Shown: positions 1 through 12,912 of the stretch, piece after piece
Numbering within the stretch: position 1 is the stretch's first letter
How the letters are laid out: the number at the start of each line of letters is the position of its first letter
Assembly: GCA_000320545.1 (NCBI GenBank)
Contig: ADNK01001866.1
Location: forward strand, 1-64,000
Length of the DNA stretch: 64,000 nucleotides
Origin: Bigelowiella natans CCMP2755
Lineage: Eukaryota > Cercozoa > Chlorarachniophyceae
Direction of reading: 5' to 3'
Program-made: the position numbers and the translations under genes
The notes under the pieces: generated by a model
Database searches by the model: none
Seen by the model: only the letters and a program-made list of their open reading frames with translations
What the model was told of the DNA's origin: nothing

Positions 1-753
1 TCCCTGAGTTCCCGAGCTAGTGGACCTCGCATCATGTTTATTTGAAGCAATGTGTTCCGTCTCATTTCGCAGTAGAATCGAGCGTGTAGGTGATAAACAC
101 CGGCTCCAAATGACGTCAGCGCACCCACCTGCTCTGCCATGAAAGGAAGGAGGGAGAGCGAGAGAGAGCGAGACATAGAGAAGGAGACCTTACTCTGCAA
201 GTGTGTCAACAAATCGGAGTCCCCAATTAGAAAGTACTTCTCTATCTTCAGATCATCTCTCGTTGTGCATGGTGGATAGGGTCTACCTCTTGACTTTCTC
301 GCTCGAAGTGAAAAATCTTTTGCGGGCTTTGCGACGGGAGGAGCTGATCGCTGCGGTGGCAAAACGAGGAGAGAGCAGGGGGATTGCGTACACCCCATCG
401 TGTAAATTCCAACATCTATAATCTCTTTCTACCCAATGATCGCATAGCTACTCTCTCTAACCTGGATTCCTCTTCAATGCAAGCAGAGGCTCGTTGCGAT
501 GAGTTGGCGTTGTTGCGTTAAAAAAGTCTGGTTCAAACGCCAGCATCATGGCCAAAGCCATGGTGCAAAGTACTGCCGCGGACATTGATGCCTTCTGGGA
601 GGAGCTGCATGAGTGCTGGCGCCATCTCCTTCCTCCGCCACTACTCCTGTCCCTGCGGTGTTCTCCGACCCGCTGGCGTGCGCGGGCTCGAAACGCGACC
701 ATTCTTTATCTGAGGAGGTGGACCAACTTCGAAGTTCGAAGTTCCAAGTTGGG

Positions 754-793
<40 letters not shown>

Positions 794-1077
794 CCTTCTT
801 TGTGCTAGTGATGCGCTGCGATGATGACGCACGTACGAAATAGCAGGATGCTACAACATCACACAGTGACAGGACGAAACTGACGGAATGAACTGCAGAT
901 AGATCTATATCTTGACCAAAGACGCAATCGAAGGTGCGTCCGCACCCCCCCCCACTCCCCCCCCCCCGCCCCTCCTCAATTCCAATGATAACGACTTCCT
1001 ACAATTATGTCAACTGCACTTATGTTGCGATCTCTCCATAAGAAAAACTATTGAACCTGATCAATTCAAGCGCAAAA
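1..1077. other. Upstream region with a poly-Q/poly-N capable stretch, no gene resolved
   Basis: No convincing gene could be built here. A plus-strand stretch at about 548-620 reads as a short acidic helix-like peptide. A different frame at 613-843 contains SEEVDQLRSS followed by a CAA/AAC repeat (about 759-792), which could be the tail of a gene that starts left of the window. No exon chain with matching phases was found. A run of C at about 945-968 and the lack of a long frame argue that the last 200 bases before position 1078 are the 5' leader of the calpain gene. Confidence 0.3.
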
Positions 1078-4000
1078 ATGTCAGAAGAAAAAAAACTGTA
1101 TGTAATCGGCGCTGGAACCGTGGAAGGTAACTAATCTGTTGCCTGCAGAGCCGGCGTATGCATACGCTCGCATGCACGTACACGCTCACACCTTAAAAGT
1201 GAAAAATGAGGTTGAGGATTTAGAGAATCTATTCTCGTTCGGAAAATGATCAAATTGCTATTGAAAGTTAATGGAATCTACTCTGCTGCGGGAGAGCGTG
1301 GTGGTTGCACCAAGTGGATTCGCAAGGTACGTATAGCTGTCCATAGTTGAGTGCCGAAACTATATTTTCTCGGACATTGATGATCTTCCTCTTTAAATCT
1401 CAGGAGGGCGATCGAACGTACCAAATCTGTCGCTCTAAAGATAAGTTCTGGATTTTCAGGTGATAAGATTTTATAGAAATCCAGGAAATCCTCGTATACG
1501 GTGTAATCTTGCGTTGGGGTAAATTTTAAGAGTCTACATCTAGTATTCTTTTTTAAGGTCCGACCGTAATGGGATCGAGAAAGATATCGATTTCTACAAC
1601 AGCAAGGTTGGCGTTTCCTCATGAAAGAGCCATCCGTGCTAATTGTGCTGTGCTTTGGTGGCGTAGGAGAAGAAATGGGGGGAGGCTGAGATTCCTCCGG
1701 CTGATCCAGGAACGTACAAACCAATTAAGGGAGCACTTCCGTGCCCACGATTTCTGGAAAGGTAATTATCGCTGCCGTTCATATTCATACAAATCAAATA
1801 TACTCTACTCTTTTTTAAATTAAACTATGGGTAATACTATGATAGCTATGAGGTCGTCATCAGTGACGCTGGCTCAAAGGAGGTACTGAATGATTACATA
1901 ATCCTGAACTCCTTGTTTGGATATCAGTGTGGGAAAATGAAGTGCATGTTGAATTTAGGTCGTGGGCTTGTATGAGCCGAACGGCGAAAGTGGAGGAGCG
2001 CCACAGTAATTAATAATCGTTTTGATACCCAAATTAAAGAAAGTATGCGAGGAAGCTTTAAGTGATAATTTTGTGACACGCAACAAATGCAGTAGTACTT
2101 TCCTACGATTTGATTACGCAAATTGTCGTGAGTATCAGAAGAGAGGAATCCTCTTGAGCTCCCCACCCTTAGATCTGTGTTCAACTATGTTTTTACTACC
2201 TCATTTAGATTCATACGCCATGACAAGAAAAACGATCGGACTTTCAAAGTAATAAGAGTTAATGAACTAGGTTTATCTAACCGTGGGTCATTCCTTGAAT
2301 AACAACTTTAAAACTTTTTGACAGATTAGGCGTTGTACGGGTTCAACATCAAAAAAAGTCTCGTGGTGGATTTACCGATCAGACCGCAATGGCATTAGTA
2401 AAGATATTGACTATTACAATGTGTACTCGGAGTCTGACTTGCCTCCACTTACTGGCTGGAAGAAGCTGCGGGCTGGCGCACTACCTCTCCCTAACTTCTC
2501 AACTTGCAGCGACATTCAAATTGTATCCGCGGGGAGCGAGGAAGTGCTTGGCCGCTACGAGGTGAGTGAGAATAAACGCGACAATACTGTTCAGCTCACA
2601 AGGCGTGATGGGGACAAAGAGTACACGATTTGTCGAAGTAGGTCCGCGAAAACTGGAATCTGCAAGTGGTGGATCTGCCGCACCGATCGCAACGGCATTG
2701 AATCTGACATTGACTTCTATAACATTGAGTGCGAAGCTGACCTACCCCCCTTCTCGGGCTACACAGTGCTTCGCAAGGGTGAAGGGCCGCCATGTATTTT
2801 GACGACAATCGAGAACTTTGACGCAGAGCAGAACGCCGAGGCAGAGGCGAAGGATATTGCAACAGAAAATAAGGAAGGGGGCGCAATCTACATCATTGGC
2901 GCCGGCTCTGAAGAAACTTGTGGTCGCTACACCAAGATGGATAAGATGCGTGATGGAGTTCCCCAGTTTAGCATGAGCAGAGACACGAAAGAATACACGA
3001 TCTGCAGGGCAACGGGAAGTCGCTCCAGAAAGACGAAGTGGTGGATCTGCCGAACGGACCGCAATGGAATCAAAGAGGATATCGACTTTTACAACAAAAC
3101 TGACGACAGCGACAGCCCGCCTGGCCTCGGCTTCGAAACTCTCAGAAAAGGTAGCAATGAGCCTCCTGAGATATCCCTTGATGGATCTCTATATATGCTC
3201 GGCGCCGGTGAGTCGGAAGCGAACGGCCGCTACATGGCTACCCACTTCAGTGATGGGGTGACGGTATTCGAACGAATCTCCTCTGGAGGCACTACGTTCA
3301 GGATAGAGCGTGTGCAGATCGAGAACCAAGACTCAAAGGTCTGGCAGCTTACTTGCATGGACTCCAAGAAGGGCAAAGGTAGTGCTCTATCAGAGCCTCT
3401 CTGATGCTGACACTCCCCCGCGGCATGGCTGGGAGTACGACGAGGAAATCCTTCCTGGCAAGTCTCCGGTCCCTGATGTAAGTGTGCGCTGCAACGTGAA
3501 CGTCGAGGCGGGCTTTGACGATGCAGATGGGCTTTACAAAGTCGAGGATTCTGAAACCATGCCGTACGTCCTCAAGCAGCAAGATGGCAAGTGCGTTATC
3601 AAGCGCGTCTCCGCCAACACCTGGGTCTTACAGAGCGGTGAGGAGGAAATCTACCGCTCTAAGGCGTGGCCTTATGATTTCCCCCCCTTCGAGCACACAA
3701 TGTGGAGTGGTGATGAGGATCATGGCGTCCTCCAACTCTACACCGGCACGAAGCCGGAGGCAGTTGTGATTGACAAGGCCGTCGAAGAAATCAGCAAGGA
3801 GCTCGGGGACCTCCTCAAGAAGCGTTTTATTCATAAGAACGAGTACCGAGAGGTTGTCGAAAAGCTGGAGAAGTCAGGGACCAAGTACGTCGACGAAGAG
3901 TTCGTCCCGTCGAAGAAATCGGTAGGCAATGAAGAAGTACCAATTGAGAGAAAGGGGGGGAGGGAGGGGCGGTGTAAGCTTACATATATTCGCTATGTAG

Positions 4001-5765
4001 AGGTGCGGGATGCATGAGGATTTCCCCCAAAGATAGCCACATGCTGCAACTTCGAATCTTCATCTACGATATTATCAAAACCATTTAGATTTGCTCTGAG
4101 AAGGCTGCCGCGACAAAGCGGACACGGGAGAAGCTACAGGCCAAGAACATCGAGTGGCGACGCCCTTCCGAATTCTTGCGTGAGGGCGTCCTCTATGACG
4201 GCACAGATGCGAACGACATATCTCAGGGATCTTTGGGTGACTGCTGGGCGTTGTCGTCAATCGCAGCGCTCGCGGAGAACGACGACTTGAACCTGGTCGA
4301 GCGGATGTTCCTCGACAAGAAAGCGAATAACGCCGGCATCTACGGGATACACATTTGCATCGATGGGCTGTGGCGCACAATACTGATAGACGACTACTTA
4401 CCCTGCCACCCACGTGGGGGGCCGATATTCGCCAAGTCTCTCCACAATGAGTTTTGGGGATGCTTGCTGGAAAAGGCCTATGCAAAGGTGTTTGGTGGTT
4501 ACGGAAACCTCGCAGGTGGACACGAAGCACACGCTATGCTAGACTTCACCGGATACCCCTCCATGTACATTCCACTCGGCAAATGCAATGAAGGAAAAGT
4601 CGATAAGGAGAGAACCTTCCAAAACCTGCTGCTTTTCACGAAGTTGGGCTACTCCATGACGTGTGGAACGCCTGGCGAAAGCACGTGGGAGAAAATCGGA
4701 ATTGACCCTCAAACTGCCAAAAAAAAGGCAGGTGTATGCTATGGCCACGCTTATACGCTGCTGGGGGCCAGAGAAGAAGAAGTTGACGGAAAAAAACTTC
4801 GTCTTCTGCACGTTCGAAACCCGTGGGGTTCTGGGGAGTGGAAGGGCAACTATAGCGACAACGATCGTGAGGGATGGACGCCCGAAGCGTTGGAGAAGTT
4901 TAAGCCCGTGTTTGCGAACGACGGAGCTTTCTACATTCCGTACGATGAGTGGTGGAAGTACTACAACGAAGTGTCTGTTCTTCTTTCTACGAGCCTGGAC
5001 GGAAACAAGTGGAAATCCCCCAAGCGCTACTCAATTAAATCAGACAAAACTTGGAAACTGTCGATCAAGCCAATCGAAGTGACGAAAGAGTGCCAGATCT
5101 GTCTGGCCGCCTTCCAGCCAGATAAGAGAAATCCCAAAAACCCTCAGGAGTACGCAAGGATTCGCGTTCACCTCTTTGATGAGAATCTAAACTGTGTCTC
5201 TGCAAGCGCGAAAAGCTGGGATGCGAGTAAGCGTCAGGTCATCGCCATAGCGGAGAAGGTGGAACCTGGCCAGTACGTTGTCGTGCTCTCATGCGAGATC
5301 AATCCAGACAAGGTATGTCAGCCCCTATGCTCGCCTCGTGTGATCTTGGTTGCTTTTCGTTTTAATGCTTACATGTTCGTGGGGGAGGGGGGGGGGTGGT
5401 TTGTTTATAGCAATCGCGTTGTTCGAATCGATTTCATGTGTTTTTTCTTAACCGTCTTGCGATTAGATCACCATCTCTGAGTGCGGAGTCTCGGAACTGA
5501 ATGGCACGTATACACCAAAGCCTAGATATCACATGACCTTTGAGAAAAAAGGAGGGGCTACATTCAAGAATTTACATTACGGGGACGGAACTCGAAGGAC
5601 GAGTATTAATGTTGGCGATGACAACCATTTCCATGGCAAAGACTACATCGCTGGTGGATTCAACACAGAGTAATATTCCCCCCCCCCCCCCATGTGTATC
5701 CTGAGGGACGAATTGGATGTCTTGAGACACGTGCACAACATATAATATATAACAAAATATAATAC

Positions 5766-5808
<43 letters not shown>

Positions 5809-5827
5809 CACACACACATATTTGCGC

Positions 5828-5862
<35 letters not shown>

Positions 5863-6135
5863 TGTGTACGCAGTTTGCGAACTTTAAGTTCTTATTCTTC
5901 TTATCTCATCGCAATCATCACTTGTCACAGATGGAAGGGAGTAGCAGCTGAGCCAAAGATCGAATACGACATCACCGAGAGAGCTTTCACGTATGTGATC
6001 TACTGTAATGAAGAAGACGCATTGGAGACTTCCGATTCCGATTATGACCTGAAAAAAATTGATAAGCATGTGGCCGCAGCGAGGAAGGATTACGTCGAAA
6101 AATGCAAACTGATGCTGACTACAGATAATGTATAA
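1078..6135 (+). CDS. Calpain-family cysteine protease with tandem N-terminal repeats
   Basis: Ca2+-dependent cysteine protease of the calpain (CysPc) family, predicted intracellular. Exons: 1078-1126, 1268-1326, 1404-1459, 1558-1606, 1667-1761, 1846-1882, 1959-2005, 2209-2248, 2325 to about 3921, 4089-5313, 5468-5669, 5931-6135; phases agree at the junctions checked. Catalytic motifs are present: Cys in GSLGDCWALSS (about 4222-4254), His in GVCYGHAYTLLG (about 4732), Asn in LHVRNPWG (about 4806). A calpain domain III-like part follows. The N-terminal half holds about five copies of a repeat of roughly 80 residues, with signatures GAGSEExxGRY, EYTICR, WWICRTDRNGI and DIDFYN. The start was chosen because MSEEKKLYVIGAG begins the first repeat. 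The long exon changes frame between 3339 and 3393. The last intron carries TA and TGCG repeats. Confidence 0.85.
5764..5872. repeat. (TA)n and (TGCG)n microsatellites inside last calpain intron
   Basis: An alternating TA tract (about 5766-5804) is followed by CACACA and then a TGCG tetranucleotide array (about 5826-5864). Both lie between the donor at 5670 and the acceptor at 5930, so they are intronic. Confidence 0.9.
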
Positions 6136-7888
6136 ACATATGTCTGTACACACACTAGAGCCCAAGTACCTTAGATATAGAAACTAAATATAATATACTG
6201 CATGGGTCTCTAGTACACATGCACGCTACATGCATATGTAATCGCACATACGTTGTGTCGAATAACAAATTTCTTCATATGGTCGCAGTGTATTGCGTGC
6301 AATGGCAGTAATGCACGCGCATAGCCGCGTGTATGACGCACATTTACTAGTCAATAAATGGGATGCGTTGCGATGGAAACATATGCATGCAAGCATGCAT
6401 GATGAAGCGACTGAAGTCAGTTTTTTCAATAATTATTAGCAGAGCCCCTGAACTTGTATGTGGGACGGATGTTTGTGATGAAGTGATTAAACATTTCAAT
6501 AGTTAGTTATATATCCTAATAATGTAACTGTGCAAAGCAGTGGCTACAGCGCTAGAGCGCTTCGTTGAGTTGCATGTGTCTATTTATCACTGCTGTAATG
6601 TGCTTCATGAATTTCAAAGCATCTATGCTCTGCCATCAATGTCGCGCAGGGTGTGCGCAGCGGTCCGCGCCAGCTGTAGTCAGGTGTGTGATGAGTAGGT
6701 TCAGGTGTGTGATGTGATGACCAAAAATATTGCATTACATGACCTCAAATGCATGGCACAGACAATTCAACACCGCTATTTGAGATGGGTAGGGACAGCA
6801 AAAAACCTGTTAAATTGAGGCGGCGAACACAAGCTCGTGACAACATCATGACAATTTGACATTTTGTCGTATTCGTGAGTGCACTGTTGTGAGTTTAAAA
6901 CATGTGCTGTCGACACTGCATTGCATTGTAGCATGCAGCAGTGTGTGTTCTAAACACACATTGTCAACAATGCAATGTGCATAGCTGTTGACAATGTGTG
7001 ATTCTTGCAAACACTGTCTGTTTGAAATCATCAGCATGCACCTACAAAAATGTGCTTTGATGAATTGATTGATTTCAAAACACACATCGTGTGAACATGA
7101 GTCACATTGTCATTGACATCATGAGTGCAAGTCACATTGTCGTTGACACATTGCTACTCAGCAGAGACAATTCAAATGCATTGTTGACAACATCGGGGAT
7201 TTTGCTTGCGTGCGACAACATGGTCTCCATGACTCATAGTGACTAGCACCATGATCATGTTGCAATTTACCGAATTGACAAATTGCCAAAGACACATGGT
7301 GTTGGAAAGAAACTGAATCCATTTCGATGCTGAAGCACATGCACACATGCAGCCCGGCGTCATTGCAGCTGGGGCATCTCTGCTGCATGCTAGCATGCTA
7401 GCATGGCTAGCTAGCTAGCTGGGCATGCAATCTAGCAATCTAGATCGAATGTCTGCAAGCAGACAGATGTCTGGACCCGCTACCCGCACGTACTGTGGTG
7501 GATGCAACGTGCGCACATCTAGACATCATGCTAGCATGAATGGCACAACTATGCTGCTAGCTAGCTAGATAGAGCAACGCCCGATCTCTTCATTTTCGAG
7601 CATCGCATCGCATGTTCTCGCAGCATGCAATGTAACGCACATCTAGATGTGTCATGCCAATGGCAATCATGTTGTCGTCTAATAATAATCATATGAGAAT
7701 GCGTGTGCTCATACCTGCGACATAATCAATTAGCTACTGATTATCTACGTTTTATTAGTATTGACATTTGCTATTCCTCACTTAATATTATGTCATATTG
7801 TCTCCATAAGGTGCATGTATAATGTGTATGTACAACTGAATTGTGTAGGTCAGCAAAATTCCATCATCCTACATTTCTACAACATTGA
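6136..7888. repeat. Intergenic island rich in short palindromes, with a dispersed-repeat copy
   Basis: No coding exon was found. The sequence is dense in GCATGC, CTAG, ATGCAT and related self-complementary words (for example around 7385-7420 and 7545-7570). At about 6470-6541 it carries, in reverse orientation, a copy of the roughly 60-base block also found near 19.5, 27.7, 31.65 and 32.0 kb. The 3' ends of the calpain (+) and PPR (-) genes converge on this island. Confidence 0.6.
6470..6541 (-). repeat. Dispersed ~60-base repeat, copy A
   Basis: Read on the minus strand it runs CTGCTTTGCACAGTTAC, then ATTAGGAT, then ATTGAAATGTTTAATCACTTC. It is closest to the copy at 31632-31700, with which it shares the CTGCTTTGCACAGTT start and the ATTGAAATG core. 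Confidence 0.55.
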
Positions 7889-7974
7889 TCATCTCAATGG
7901 TCTGCAAAGATCGATCCAAAGGCGATATAGTTTGTGATGGCTAGGGAGAGCGATTTAAGAAACCTGATGAGGAC

Positions 7975-8016
<42 letters not shown>

Positions 8017-8101
8017 AGCCCTTCTTGATGACTAGATGATGATTATGTGGTGCACGCATACATGTACAGATGACGTCAATGATGTAAACACCTTAATGGA
8101 T

Positions 8102-8162
<61 letters not shown>

Positions 8163-8284
8163 GAAAATAGCATGTGCAATGTTCTCTCCCACGAACACCG
8201 AAAGCACACTAAGTCTGACCTTTGAAGAATGGGCTTTGCTTCATCGGTCATCTGTAGAAGTTGTTGAATGAATTTGAACTTGTG

Positions 8285-8327
<43 letters not shown>

Positions 8328-8554
8328 TATACATATCTATAAACCATATGAATATACACAATATCATACCTTCATCGTATTCATTTTGCGGATCTCAAAA
8401 TTCTTCCATACAGCTTCTTCTGTGCCACATTATAGAAGAAAGATACGATCGTCGCCCGCAAAGAAGAGAACGGAGTTAGAAGAGCCAGAGAGTGAAACAA
8501 CAAAGACCGTCAGTGGAGATGAAGAAGAAACCCGACACAACATAACTATTCCGT

Positions 8555-8591
<37 letters not shown>

Positions 8592-9242
8592 ACACATCAC
8601 ACTTGCCAACACCTTGGTTGTTGCCCTTCCGCGGAGATGATGAGGATGGCGATGGTGATGACGTCCACTCTAAAATATAGTGACATAAATACCCATCAAT
8701 CAATCAATAACGACATTTAGCAGCTGTCTGTTTACGACGAAACAGGTGTAAAAAACGAACGAATTTATGTGTAAGCAATCCCTGAAGTGTACTCAAAACA
8801 TCGATACGTTCGCCCATATGAAATCATAACTTGCACTAACATTTAACACAAAGCGATTCAAAACCGCTGCTCTTCATTTCCTTTCTCGTTTTCCTTCTTA
8901 TTACCGTCGACGACGCAATCCACAATTGTGCCTCCCACCCTCAGCGAAAAGCCCCTGTATTCGCTTCCGAGCGAGGATGAGGAGGAGGATGATGATGATG
9001 ACTCGTGCTCTCTTTTCAGTGGCGTGGTAGTTATTCGCATATCTACGCTCTCCGCAATATGTGCAGCCTGAGCAGGACGAACGGTAGTTCAGGCATCGTC
9101 GTGTGTTTGCGTGAGTGCGTGTAGTAGATAGAGTGAATACTTCTCGATGCTAATCATAATAGTACCTCGACTTTGGCCCACCGAACAACCTGCGATACCA
9201 GCCACGCAACAACGCGACGGGGGAGGAATTAGGAAGTAAAAC

Positions 9243-9274
<32 letters not shown>

Positions 9275-10357
9275 AAGATAGATCAACTACGGGTCAGGGG
9301 ACAAGGCTTGAAGTATATTGTAATATGTAATATTATGTATTCAATAATGAGTAAAATAGAATAAATGAATGAACAAACAAGTATGTTGTGTCAATGCTTT
9401 CATGCGTGCCCCCCCCTCTTCCCATCTGCTTCTTCTTCTTCTTCTTCTTCTTCTTCTTCTTCTCATTCTCCTCATCCTCCTCCAATGAAGTGAAGAGAAG
9501 AAAACACAGCATACTACCTGATTAAGGAAATCCGTTCTAGAAACATGGCTAGGAATCTGAAAAAAGGCAAGCATATGATGGTATGTATCATTATAGCGAC
9601 GAGAAACAACAATAACAACGCCAACGCGAAGAGAAGAGGACGAGGGGGACAAGGAGGATGGAGGGGTGATAGGTAGGTAGGTTATGAGCATTTAGGAGTC
9701 GTTGTGCAGGGATAGGACGTGCGTACATAATACCACACATTTGCTTGTGGTTGCAACTCCTTCCATGTACCCTCCATCAACGTTATCATCATCATCATCG
9801 TCATCATCACCGACTCCCCTTGCCCGTCTACACAGATCTCGTTCCAAAGGCTATTATTATTATTACTACTACTACTACTACTGCTACTACCTCTATTCTA
9901 CTGAGAACGGTGAAAGCTGCGATGTTGTTTTGACCGTTGTCTCTGAAGCCTGTGCCCTCCTTACCCCCACCCCCTGGGAACGTTGCTGCCTGCTTCCCTA
10001 TTATTCCACGGGGAGGGGGTCCAGAGAACGGGTTGTAGATAGCACCGCTGCTCTTCTCACCGTATCTACGCAGAATCGTAAAAAAACGGTCAGAAGAATA
10101 TGTAGTATGTATATGTGAGTGTAGATATTTTGTTTTTGTCGCCGTTGTGTGTTTTGTTCTCTTGTTATTCTTCGTTCTCCCTCTCGTGTCGTTGCTCTCC
10201 TCCTCCTCTCCTCCTCCTCCTCCTTCTCCTTTCTTTCTTTCTTTCTCACTCTCCTCCTCCTCCTCCATAGGCAATGCTGTCGTCATGATCGTAAAACCCA
10301 TGTTCCTTGGCCATCTGCTGTGTGAATGATGGAGTGTGGCGAATACCGGCAACAGGG

Positions 10358-10395
<38 letters not shown>

Positions 10396-12065
10396 ATGCT
10401 GCTGCTGCTGCTGCTCTTGCTGCTGCAGTGAAAGGGATGATGATGATGATAATGAAGAAGAAGAAGAAGAAAAGTCCGTGCTTCCTTCCTCAAAACCCTG
10501 TTCAATCTCATCAAAATCTTCTCGATTTGCTGCTGAGACTTTATCATTGCCCGGGGGCGGAGAGGGTGCGGATGATGATGCCGTTGTTGTTGTTGCTGCT
10601 GCTGCTGCAACCACGTCGCCTCTCCATCTGTCACTGCCGCTTGTTGTTGTTGTTGTTGTTGTTTCCTCCCTCTGCTTGTCTTGCTCGAGCTCCTCTCTCT
10701 TCTTCCGTATCATCTTCTCCTCCATCCGAGTCTCCAGCTCTAGGTTGGAGAGCAGCGCGTTGTACGCTCGCTTGGGGTAGTGGTAGTTCCTGAGCCCGTT
10801 TCCCAGTTGTGCCGAGGAGGCCATCACCTCCACCACCTCAGCGTGCATGTTTTTCGAGAGAAGTTCCTTCAGGAGCAGGCTAATCGCTCGCTGCGAGGGT
10901 GCCTTTTGTGCTCGCTGCATAGTCCTGAGGAGACGAAGCGCACGTGAAACGTCTCCAAGGAGGCATGACGCCTCGATGACTTGGGAGTATATCTGAGCGG
11001 AGGGGATCACATCGCGGCCGCGCAGCTCGTCGTAGGCTTTGAGGGACTCGAGGTGCTGCCCAGCGGCATTCATCACGCGCAGAAACGTGTGGTACCTAGC
11101 AGTAGCAGCCGCAACAGCATCGTTCGTAGCAGCGTAGGGGGGGGGGGGGGGGAGGGGGAGGGGTTAAATGACTTTGAACGGATTGATGCTGTTCGTGTGG
11201 GAATGAAATCATCATCAATCGTCCCTATACATCGCCACGAATCAACAACAAGAAGAAGAAGAAACAGCAAGAAGAAGAAGAAGAAGAAGAAGAAGAAGAA
11301 GAAGGAGAGGTGCTACTGAAATGATTCGAACTACTACTACTATCACTATTACAACTACTACTAGTAGTAGTAGCAGCACTAGAAGTACGTTTTGACTGAA
11401 GGCTGTATATCCTGATTGCTCGGTTCCCTGTCCGCTGCCTCCTTGAGCTCGCCCAGAAACTCCAGCGCTTTACCCCAATTCCTTGTCTTGAGGCAGCTCC
11501 CAATCGCGGCGGTGAAGGTCCGGACGTCTGGGGCGACAGCCTTTGGGTTCTCCCCCTTTGCCTTCTTCATGTCTTCTAGAAGTCGTTCTGCCTCCTGACA
11601 CAGCCCCGTGCGCAGGTACCCTGACATCAGAGCGTTATAAGCGTAGATACCTGGGCATGACCCCTCCCCCCCCTCCTCATCCATCATTCTCTGGAACATC
11701 CTGTGCGCCGCATCCATGTCCTTGAGCCGCGCCGCTGCTGATATGAGGGACACGAAGCTGACGCGATTTGGTTTGGTTTCAGGGTGGGGGGACGCCGCCA
11801 TCTCTTCCAGCAGCCGCTGAGCTTCGGCCATGGTTGGTACTGCGTGCAGGAGGGGGTTGTATGCGCGGGTGGTGGGCACTATCGGTGGCAGAGAAGAAGA
11901 AGAAGAAGAAGAAGAAGATGATGATCGGGATTTCATTCGCTCTAGGACCGAGAGAGCCTAATGATAATTGCAGGAGGAGGAGGAGGAGGAGGAGGAGGAG
12001 GAGGAGGAGGAAGACCGAGAATGATGAGTCAAAAAATAAGATTTTTTCCTTCAGCTTATATTGTG

Positions 12066-12100
<35 letters not shown>

Positions 12101-12880
12101 GCATAGCTATGCAAACAACAACAACACCAACAATAACAACCACAACGACGACTGGTATTATATCTATCAACTCTTCTCCCTTCTAACCCCTACTACTACT
12201 ACCACTACCACTACCACTACCACTACTACTACTACAATATATGTATATATTGTGCATGCATTACAACCTGCTCGTAGCCGTAGCCAATACCACTCGAATC
12301 AGGGAAGAACTCCTCCTCATCACCAGGCTTCACGCCCTTACTATTTCCCCCCTCCTCTTCCTCTTGCTCCTTGCTGACAGCTGCTGCTCTCCGTTGTCGT
12401 CGTCGTTGACCGGCCTCCCCACGCGCACAGGCTGCGATGGTGGAAGAGAAGGCAAATTCGTCCAGCGGGAGCTCTTTGCGCTCTGCGACATCCAGAACCT
12501 CCAGGGCTACGCGGGGGGTTCTGGTTCTGACACTCGAGGCGAGCAAGGAGTGAATCACACGAAGAATGGCTGCAGAGGAGGAGGAGGAAAAGGCCTCTCT
12601 AGCCTCCCCTTCTCCCTTTTGCTCGTATTCATCCTCCTTGGCCCCGCTACGGCTGCCGCCGTCGCTATCGTCGTTGTCGTATGTGACCTTGAAGAGCATT
12701 AGCGCCTCAACCGATTGGTCGTTGGCCGACAGGCAAGAAATCATGGCGTTGGAGAGCATGAGACCGGGGGGCGTTTCGAGCTGCTTAAAGACGCGTAAGG
12801 CCAAGGCCCAGTGGTTGGTGCGCAGTGCTGCGGTCAGGGCAAGCTTCCTTACCTTTGATGATATGTAGTAGTAGTAGTAA

Positions 12881-12912
<32 letters not shown>

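Noticed and set aside
9828-10634. Long minus-strand frame with poly-S, poly-T and poly-H
   Set aside because: It is the shadow of PPR exons read in another frame through trinucleotide arrays; only its part from 10065 to 9891 is a real exon.
10307-10793. Plus-strand frames rich in L, C and M runs
   Set aside because: Antisense translations of the same arrays; no splice-consistent chain.
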